Of a DNA stretch of 6,995 nucleotides, positions 1 to 4,800 are shown piece after piece; the stretch's first letter is position 1, and the number at the start of each line of letters is the position of its first letter. Origin of the DNA: CALZFJ01 sp051878575 (GTDB taxonomy: Bacteria > Bacteroidota > Bacteroidia > Bacteroidales > Muribaculaceae); contig JBJEKJ010000083.1 of the NCBI GenBank assembly GCA_051878575.1, positions 1 through 6,995 of the forward strand, given 5' to 3'. Position numbers and translations under genes: made by a program. Below the pieces are notes generated by a model, which was not told the origin of the DNA, did no database searches, and saw only the letters and a program-made list of their open reading frames with translations.

Positions 1-1
1 T

Positions 2-1165
2 TTATGGCATTTTTTTGAGCGCAAAAGCGTGCTCTATACATTAGGGCTCGTGCTCACACTTGCCATCTCCATTCTTGAGGCCTCACGCGGCAGGGCGCTC
101 AACTTCTATATCTATAGCGAGGCCACACTCGACTTTCTCGGCGGCCTAAGCCCATTTGTCGGGTGGAGTGAGCGCCATACGCTCGATGTGTTTCTGTATC
201 TGCCGCCATTCAACACATTATTCACGCCTTTTGCCCTGCTTCCGCAGTGGCTTGGCGCCATAGTGTGGAATCTCTTGAATTTCAACCTACTTTTCCTTGC
301 CATTTCGGCAGTGTGCCGATTGCGAGGCAAGAGCATGCGATTCATGATGCTCTATGTGATTTTGGTGATGGCACAGGCGCTGTTCTCATTCCAGTACAAC
401 ATTACGATAGCATATATATTCCTTTTCTCATTCATCTTGCTTGAGCGAGGTCAATACTGGTGGGCACTACTGCTAATTGTGATTTCAGGTGCCACCAAGG
501 TCTATGGGTTCTTCGAACTCGCACTTTTCGTGTGCTATCCGCAATTTTGGCGCAACGTAGGCCGAGGCATGCTACTCCTCGTCGCCGTGCTGCTCCTGCC
601 GGCACTCACTGTAGGATTTGTGGGGGGATTAGCACAACTATACGAGGGTTGGTACACAGCCATCAACGTGCACTCCTACCGCCCGTTTGAGACGATGACG
701 CGGCTCATACTTGTGTACACCCATATCGACACCTACGACATCGGCAACTTGATATTTGCCATCGTGGCATTAGCCCTCACAATGGCTATAATCTTCATGC
801 GCAAGCGTTTCAGAACCACCGAACAACGTGCGCAACTACTCGGCATCATCATGGTGACAATAATACTGTGGGGCACCAACAGTGAGCGAAACACCTACAT
901 CATAGCCATCCTCGGCCATGCGCTATGGTATATCAACACCGAGCGCCACAATATGCTCGACAAGATACTCATTGCATCCAATTTCATACTCATAACGCTC
1001 ATTCCCATCGACATCCTCTGTCCGCGGGCCGTGCTGAATCTGCTAATGGACGGACTCGTGCTCAATGTGCTGTCGATGCTTGTCACATGGATTAGGATGC
1101 TCTACGTCACGTTCACCGAGGCTCATCTCACATATTTGGCTATTGCGTCGCGCCACACGAGATAA
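2..1165 (+). CDS. GT87/DUF2029-family polytopic membrane glycosyltransferase, 5' end cut by window edge
   Basis: Probable integral-membrane glycosyltransferase of the GT-C fold (GT87, DUF2029), a family that transfers sugars from polyprenyl-phosphate donors on the outer face of the inner membrane. About 387 codons are visible, with roughly ten to twelve hydrophobic segments along the whole length. Family hallmarks are the first-loop stretch NFYIYSEATLDFLGG, then LYLPPFNTLFTPFALLP, then WNLLNFNLLFLAI, a mid-protein GATKVYGFF (the usual K-x-[YF] motif) and a late ERNTYIIAILGHALWY. The acidic residue often found in the first loop appears as Asn here, which I recall as common in Bacteroidetes members. 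The frame is open to the left edge. A GTG at 29 is in frame but is unlikely to be the start, because coding continues upstream; probably only a few residues are missing. The last 14 codons and the stop run into the convergent hydrolase gene. Acceptor and product (cell-surface glycan, lipid) cannot be inferred. Family call fairly sure, substrate unknown. Confidence 0.8.
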   Translation, partial: LWHFFERKSVLYTLGLVLTLAISILEASRGRALNFYIYSEATLDFLGGLSPFVGWSERHTLDVFLYLPPFNTLFTPFALLPQWLGAIVWNLLNFNLLFLAISAVCRLRGKSMRFMMLYVILVMAQALFSFQYNITIAYIFLFSFILLERGQYWWALLLIVISGATKVYGFFELALFVCYPQFWRNVGRGMLLLVAVLLLPALTVGFVGGLAQLYEGWYTAINVHSYRPFETMTRLILVYTHIDTYDIGNLIFAIVALALTMAIIFMRKRFRTTEQRAQLLGIIMVTIILWGTNSERNTYIIAILGHALWYINTERHNMLDKILIASNFILITLIPIDILCPRAVLNLLMDGLVLNVLSMLVTWIRMLYVTFTEAHLTYLAIASRHTR

Positions 1166-1785
1166 GCCGGGCCAAGCAGGTGCAGGCCGTCGTTGGTATA
1201 GCGACGCGGCATCTTGCCCTCACCATCGGCAAAAAGGGAGTATAGGTCGATCCACGTCAAGCCATGCCGGTCGGCAATCTTCTTAAAAAGCGCGTTACAG
1301 TCCACAATAACTTTCTCCTTGCCAATCATCGCCTTGTAGCGGCCGAAGTCGTTGTTGATGGGCAGAAGGCTCTGCAAATATATCTCGGTTCGAGGCGACA
1401 GCTCACGCATGCGCACTATCAGCCTCTCCATAGCCGTGGCTATGCTGTCGGCAGTGAGATTGTGCGATATATCATTCACGCCACACATCAAGAACACCTT
1501 GCGGGGCTGTCCTTTCATCATCACCTCGCAGCGGTCGTACAGTCCCTGAATCACATCCGACGATATGCCGCGGTTCTTTATGCGGGCATCGCCGAAAAGC
1601 TCGTGCCACTCGCAGCCGTTGGTGATGCTGTTGCCGAAGAACACAATGTCGTCGCTTCCCACCGGCAACGCCTCAAAGAGCGTGCTTCGCTGATAGTAGA
1701 ACTCATTGTATTGATATCTCTCCTGTGCCGATGCCATATTCCACATTCCACACATAGCGGCTATCGCCATTAGCGTCTTTCTCAT
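1123..1785 (-). CDS. Secreted SGNH/GDSL-type hydrolase (probable esterase)
   Basis: A 220-residue GDSL_2-type esterase, probably acting in the periplasm on acyl (often acetyl) esters of carbohydrates. Residues 1-20 form a Sec signal peptide (RK, hydrophobic core, ASA before Gln21). Cys12 is not in a proper lipobox (AAMC), so signal peptidase I cleavage is more likely than lipidation. The SGNH blocks are in order: block I FFGNSIT with nucleophile Ser53, block II NRGISSD with Gly73, block III CGVND with Asn104, and block V NDGLH with Asp199 and His202. All four catalytic positions are present and the length is normal for a single-domain member. The start is the ATG at 1785, which immediately precedes the signal peptide. 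The gene lies downstream of murQ on the same strand but is separated from it by an intrinsic terminator, so it is probably transcribed on its own. Its 3' end overlaps the convergent glycosyltransferase by 43 bp. Substrate unknown; a role in de-O-acetylating amino sugars is only suggested by the neighbours. Confidence 0.88.
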   Translation of the reverse strand: MRKTLMAIAAMCGMWNMASAQERYQYNEFYYQRSTLFEALPVGSDDIVFFGNSITNGCEWHELFGDARIKNRGISSDVIQGLYDRCEVMMKGQPRKVFLMCGVNDISHNLTADSIATAMERLIVRMRELSPRTEIYLQSLLPINNDFGRYKAMIGKEKVIVDCNALFKKIADRHGLTWIDLYSLFADGEGKMPRRYTNDGLHLLGPAYLVWRDAIAKYVR

Positions 1786-1812
1786 AATTAATTATTCTTT
1801 TTGGCTGTATTT

Positions 1813-1843
1813 CTCATGTAAATGCCACATACTGTTTTACAAA
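1813..1843 (-). promoter_or_regulatory. Candidate Bacteroides-type promoter for the SGNH hydrolase
   Basis: On the minus strand TTTG (1843-1840) is followed after 19 bp by TACATGAG (1820-1813). This resembles the Bacteroides sigma-ABfr promoter, which has TTTG near -33, a 19-21 bp spacer and TAnnTTTG near -7; six of the eight -7 positions including the two free ones fit, and two do not. Transcription would start near 1806, giving a leader of about 20 nt before the ATG at 1785. The -33 element would lie inside the U-tract of the murQ terminator. It is the only fit I found in the gap, and it is imperfect. Confidence 0.4.
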
Positions 1844-1895
1844 AAAGTCAGCACCACCGGCTACGATAGCGAGCTATCAGCCACGGTGGCGCTGA
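1841..1895 (-). terminator. Rho-independent terminator after murQ
   Basis: On the minus strand a long, slightly interrupted hairpin (1895-1848) begins 11 bp past the murQ stop. The paired blocks are TCAGC/GCTGA at the base, then CCACCG against CGGTGG, GGCT against AGCC, and GATAG/CTATC under a four-base CTCG loop, with small bulges between the blocks. It is followed by one C and six T residues (1846-1841). The stem with its U-tract directly after murQ marks the end of the dehydrogenase-murTKQ transcript. The plus strand lacks a comparable T-run after the stem, so it is probably one-directional. Confidence 0.88.
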
Positions 1896-1906
1896 AAAGT
1901 TGTCTG

Positions 1907-2722
1907 TCACACTCCGCGATATGCGTCGACGGCATTCTTCACCGAGCCGTGGAGCAGCAGCAGGCGCTTAGCCTCATCGTAGGGCAAGCCCAGCTCCTCA
2001 ACCACCATGCGCGTGCCACGGTCGACGAGCTTTGCGTTCGACAGCTGCATATTCACCATCTTGTTGCCTTTCACGCGGCCCATCTTGATCATCACCGATG
2101 TGGTGATCATGTTGCAAATCATCTTCTGGCCGGTACCCGACTTCATGCGCGAGCTTCCGGTGACATACTCCGGTCCCACAATCATCTCGATGGGAATCTC
2201 GGCAGCCTCGCTGATGGGGGCGTCGGGATTGCTGGTTATCGAGCCGGTGAGGCAGCCATGGGCTCGGGCCTCCTTCAGAGCGCCAATCACGTAGGGTGTT
2301 GTTCCCGATGCGGCGATGCCAATCACGGTGTCCTTCTCGTTCACATTGAATTTCTCAAGGTCCTTCCATCCCTGCACGGTGTCGTCCTCGGCGTTCTCCA
2401 CCGGGTTACGCAGTGCCACGTCACCGCCGGCAATAAGACCTATGACCCACGACGGGTCCATGCCGAAAGTGGGCGGAATCTCCGACGCGTCGAGCACGCC
2501 AAGACGTCCGGAAGTGCCTGCACCCATATAGAAGATGCGGCCTCCGCGCTTCATGCGCTCCACTATTCCGCTCACGAGTTTCTCAATCTGCGGGATAGCC
2601 TTCTCCACAGCGTCGGCCACCTTGTGGTCCTCGGTGTTGATGTCGGTAAGAATCTCAAGCACCGACTTCTTCTCCAAGTCATTGTAGAGCGACGACTGCT
2701 CACTGATTTTCACAAATGCCAT
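1907..2722 (-). CDS. murQ: N-acetylmuramic acid 6-phosphate etherase
   Basis: A cytoplasmic SIS-domain lyase that cleaves the lactyl ether of MurNAc-6-phosphate to GlcNAc-6-phosphate and D-lactate, the key step of muramic acid recycling. The 271-residue product shows the full MurQ signature: YMGAGTSGRLGVLDASEIPP at residues 65-84, AGGD at 98-101, PVENAEDD at 107-114, IAASGTTPYV at 136-145 and VGPEYVTGSSRMKSGT at 182-197. By motif alignment Glu81 (DASE) and Glu112 (NAED) match the catalytic glutamates 83 and 114 of the E. coli enzyme. It is about 27 residues shorter than the E. coli protein (298), ending after the VKNAVDAYRGV helix, so it lacks part of the C-terminal helical region; the catalytic domain is intact. 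The ATG at 2722 follows an A-rich leader without Shine-Dalgarno. It is the last gene of the operon, 33 bp behind murK and directly followed by a terminator. Confidence 0.95.
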   Translation of the reverse strand: MAFVKISEQSSLYNDLEKKSVLEILTDINTEDHKVADAVEKAIPQIEKLVSGIVERMKRGGRIFYMGAGTSGRLGVLDASEIPPTFGMDPSWVIGLIAGGDVALRNPVENAEDDTVQGWKDLEKFNVNEKDTVIGIAASGTTPYVIGALKEARAHGCLTGSITSNPDAPISEAAEIPIEMIVGPEYVTGSSRMKSGTGQKMICNMITTSVMIKMGRVKGNKMVNMQLSNAKLVDRGTRMVVEELGLPYDEAKRLLLLHGSVKNAVDAYRGV

Positions 2723-2740
2723 ATTTTTATTGTGTATTTA
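2723..2740 (-). promoter_or_regulatory. A-rich translation leader of murQ, matching that of murT
   Basis: The 18 bases before the murQ ATG read TAAATACACA then ATAAAAAT. There is no purine-rich Shine-Dalgarno sequence, as is usual in Bacteroidetes, where A-rich leaders favour initiation. The same decamer stands at the same distance (-18 to -9) before murT. Here the TAA is not the stop of the preceding gene: murK ends 15 bp further upstream. Confidence 0.5.
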
Positions 2741-2755
2741 ATGTGTTTTGAATAC

Positions 2756-3598
2756 TTATTTTGAGTGATATTTTATCAATCCCACCATCGGGCTCTTGAT
2801 GATGTTTCCGAGCTTGATGTAGAGGGCGTCGGCGGCTTCCTTGAGCACATCCTTGTAGTAGCTGGCTATCGAGCCCACGAAGCTGACAGGCATCTCCTTG
2901 TAGTTGGCGTAATTCTCGATGTTGCGCACGAAGAATGCCTTGAACGCATTGAGCACCAAGCGGTGTATTGCCGGCTCCTCGATGTTCTGAATAAGGAACG
3001 GCGACAGCGACGCGAGGAAGCGGTTGGCTGCCGGCTTGCGATACACATTCTCTATGATAATCTGGCGTGTGAGGTCGAATTGCTTCATGAACTTGTCGCA
3101 AAGCTCCTTAGGCAGCTGGTTTTTCAGCACGTCGCCCACGAGCAGCTTGCCGAGCACTGCGCCACTGCCCTCGTCGCCGAGAATATAGCCCAGCGGCGAC
3201 ACGTTGTCCACAATCTTCTCGCCATCGTAGTAGCAAGAGTTGGAGCCGGTGCCCATGATGCAGGCAATGCCGGGCTGATCGCCGCAAAGCGCGCGGGCAG
3301 CCGCAAGCAAGTCGCTCTCCACCTCGATTTTCTCGGCTGTCGGGATATTGCGCTTGATGGCGTTGCGCACGTTGTTGCACACATTCTCAAAGAGGCAACC
3401 TGCGCCATAGTAATACACTTCGGTAATTGTCATACCCTTAATGTGAGGAACGAGCTCCTTCTCGATAGTAGCAAACATTTCCTCCTCGGTGAGCATCATT
3501 GCGTTCATTCCACATGTGAACACTTGAGCCACCATCTCTTTTCCGTCGAGGACGCACCAATCAATCTTGGTGGATCCGGAATCTGCAATTAGAATCAT
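2756..3598 (-). CDS. murK: N-acetylmuramic acid kinase, BadF/BadG ATPase (ASKHA) family
   Basis: Cytoplasmic sugar kinase that would phosphorylate imported MurNAc (possibly also GlcNAc) at O6 to give the MurQ substrate. The 280-residue protein has the ASKHA elements of the BadF/BadG/BcrA/BcrD group, to which human GlcNAc kinase also belongs: phosphate-1 loop DSGSTK at residues 6-11, probable catalytic Asp96 in ESDLLAAARAL (94-104), phosphate-2 loop MGTGSNS at 115-121, GDEGSGAVLG at 141-150 and the adenosine-site motif SFVGSIA at 239-245. Length is normal. Its ATG overlaps the murT stop as ATGA, so the two are probably translationally coupled, and murQ follows 33 bp later. The murT-murK-murQ order is that described for Tannerella forsythia, where the kinase acts on MurNAc. 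Sequence alone does not separate MurNAc from GlcNAc specificity; context is what makes MurNAc the better call. Confidence 0.9.
   Translation of the reverse strand: MILIADSGSTKIDWCVLDGKEMVAQVFTCGMNAMMLTEEEMFATIEKELVPHIKGMTITEVYYYGAGCLFENVCNNVRNAIKRNIPTAEKIEVESDLLAAARALCGDQPGIACIMGTGSNSCYYDGEKIVDNVSPLGYILGDEGSGAVLGKLLVGDVLKNQLPKELCDKFMKQFDLTRQIIIENVYRKPAANRFLASLSPFLIQNIEEPAIHRLVLNAFKAFFVRNIENYANYKEMPVSFVGSIASYYKDVLKEAADALYIKLGNIIKSPMVGLIKYHSK
3595..3598 (-). promoter_or_regulatory. ATGA stop-start overlap coupling murT and murK
   Basis: The murT TGA (3597-3595) and the murK ATG (3598-3596) share bases as ATGA. The last murT codons, for KKKIYIKI, are almost pure A and T and supply the A-rich stretch that a Bacteroidetes start needs. 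Reinitiation by the same ribosome is the likely mechanism, keeping transporter and kinase in step. Confidence 0.75.
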
Positions 3599-4782
3599 AT
3601 CTTAATATAAATTTTCTTTTTGTACAATATATAACCTATGCTCCAGTTAAGGCACACGAACAATATCGCGTAGATGCACGATGCCGTGGTGGCGTCGCCG
3701 AGGAGCGGCAACAACGCCTCTTTATAAATGAGCGACTTGATGGATATCATATCGCCCGCGAATGGCACCTTGACGCTGCCGAAAAGTATGGCAAGCACGC
3801 CGCCGAGCACATAGAGGAACAGCGGATTGATGCCGAACGACTCGAAGAAGCGGCTCCATGCCTTGTAGCCCTTGATGTCGATTATCCATATCAGCAGGCC
3901 CAGGAAACTTGCGGCAAGGCCACAGGTGGTGAGCACGAATGTGGGCGACCAGATGTTCTTGTTGATGGGCAGCCCATAGTCGAGCAAGAATCCGGCAAAC
4001 ATCATTATAGTGCCGATGATGAACAAGTCGCTGATGCGCTTGAGATTGTCTTTCGTGCTCATGATTGCCTCTCCGCACACGAAGCCTATCAGCACATGGG
4101 CTATCGCCGGCAGCGTGCTCAGCAGTCCCTCAGGGTCGAAAGCGATGTTCACACCGTCGACCACCAACCCATGATAAATATGGCTGTCGCCGAGGATGGC
4201 GCTATCCACAATATAGATGATGTTGTCGGTGCTGAAGTCGTAACCGTGCCCCACGAGCAGGATTATGCTGTAGAGCGCAAGGATGCCGGCTATTATCCAC
4301 GGAATGAGCCTATGACGCACGAATACGGCAATCAGCGAGGCGGCACAGTAGCAGATAGCCAGACGCGGAAGCACGCCCACGAGACGCAGATGCCCGAAGC
4401 TGTTGGCGGCATCGGCAAGACGCACGCTAAGCGGAAGCGCGGCATCGGCGCGAGAGAGACCATAGCAGAAATTGCTGAACCATGCGATGAACAATCCGAT
4501 TAGATAAATCAGCACCGTGCGGCGGAAAATCTTAATCATCAGCGGCCGCGACGGCTGAAACTGAAACTTCCGCAGCGAGAAATAGGTGGAAATTCCCATT
4601 ATGAACATAAAGAAAGGGAACACCAAGTCGGTAGGAGTGAGACCGTTCCACGCCGCATGCCTCAACGGTGCGAAAATATCGCCCCATGAGCCCGGGTTGT
4701 TGACCAGAATCATGCCGGCAATAGTCACACCTCGCAGAATGTCGAGCGAGAGCAGTCGTCCTGATGGTTGTTTAATTGTCAT
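3595..4782 (-). CDS. murT: MurNAc transporter MurT, NagX/DUF5009 (HGSNAT-like) membrane protein
   Basis: Inner-membrane protein of 395 residues with about ten hydrophobic segments (roughly 17-29, 52-69, 85-103, 138-156, 160-177, 225-242, 253-268, 281-302, 317-335, 366-388). It carries the NagX/DUF5009 signature LDILRGVTIAGMILVNNPG at 13-31, HAAWNGLTPTDLVFPFFMFI at 42-61 and FDPEGLLSTLPAI at 215-227. This family is related to eukaryotic heparan-alpha-glucosaminide N-acetyltransferase (HGSNAT). In Tannerella forsythia the protein encoded next to the MurNAc kinase and etherase has been assigned MurNAc uptake and named MurT; the same neighbourhood here supports that role. Homologues are often annotated as acyltransferases, and His42 falls in the motif that carries the active-site His of HGSNAT, so an enzymatic function is not excluded. 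The start at 4782 lies 15 bp after the dehydrogenase stop and just before the conserved N-terminal motif. The 3' end overlaps murK by 4 bp. Confidence 0.85.
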   Translation of the reverse strand: MTIKQPSGRLLSLDILRGVTIAGMILVNNPGSWGDIFAPLRHAAWNGLTPTDLVFPFFMFIMGISTYFSLRKFQFQPSRPLMIKIFRRTVLIYLIGLFIAWFSNFCYGLSRADAALPLSVRLADAANSFGHLRLVGVLPRLAICYCAASLIAVFVRHRLIPWIIAGILALYSIILLVGHGYDFSTDNIIYIVDSAILGDSHIYHGLVVDGVNIAFDPEGLLSTLPAIAHVLIGFVCGEAIMSTKDNLKRISDLFIIGTIMMFAGFLLDYGLPINKNIWSPTFVLTTCGLAASFLGLLIWIIDIKGYKAWSRFFESFGINPLFLYVLGGVLAILFGSVKVPFAGDMISIKSLIYKEALLPLLGDATTASCIYAILFVCLNWSIGYILYKKKIYIKI

Positions 4783-4800
4783 AACTATTGTGTGTATTTA
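4783..4800 (-). promoter_or_regulatory. Translation leader of murT, matching that of murQ
   Basis: The 18 bases before the murT ATG read TAAATACACA then CAATAGTT. The initial TAA (4800-4798) is also the stop codon of the dehydrogenase gene. The decamer and its distance to the ATG are identical to those before murQ. The next bases are offset by one extra CA, so the two leaders read TAAATACACACAAT and TAAATACACAAT. There is no Shine-Dalgarno sequence and no promoter-like element, which agrees with co-transcription from upstream. Confidence 0.5.

Noticed and set aside
29..31. GTG at 29 as the start of the glycosyltransferase
   Set aside because: The frame is open to the window edge and the residues before it (FFERKS) look like a normal N-terminal segment. 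Starting there would also leave no basic residues before the first membrane helix.
1264..1773. Plus-strand frame of 169 codons opposite the hydrolase
   Set aside because: Antisense to a gene with all four SGNH catalytic residues and a signal peptide; no domain of its own.
1786..1906. Small RNA or riboswitch in the gap between murQ and the hydrolase
   Set aside because: The gap is fully accounted for by a terminator hairpin with U-tract, a candidate promoter and a short leader; no further conserved RNA structure is recognisable.
1886..2764. Long open frame (292 codons) on the plus strand opposite murQ
   Set aside because: It is antisense to a gene with a complete MurQ signature. The translation is rich in His, Leu, Ala and Val with no recognisable domain, as expected from the complement of a biased coding frame.
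2765..3592. Long open frame (275 codons) on the plus strand opposite murK, starting right after the previous one
   Set aside because: It covers murK almost exactly and has the same His/Leu/Val-rich shadow composition. The near abutment with the murQ shadow reflects the shared gene boundaries, not a real plus-strand operon.
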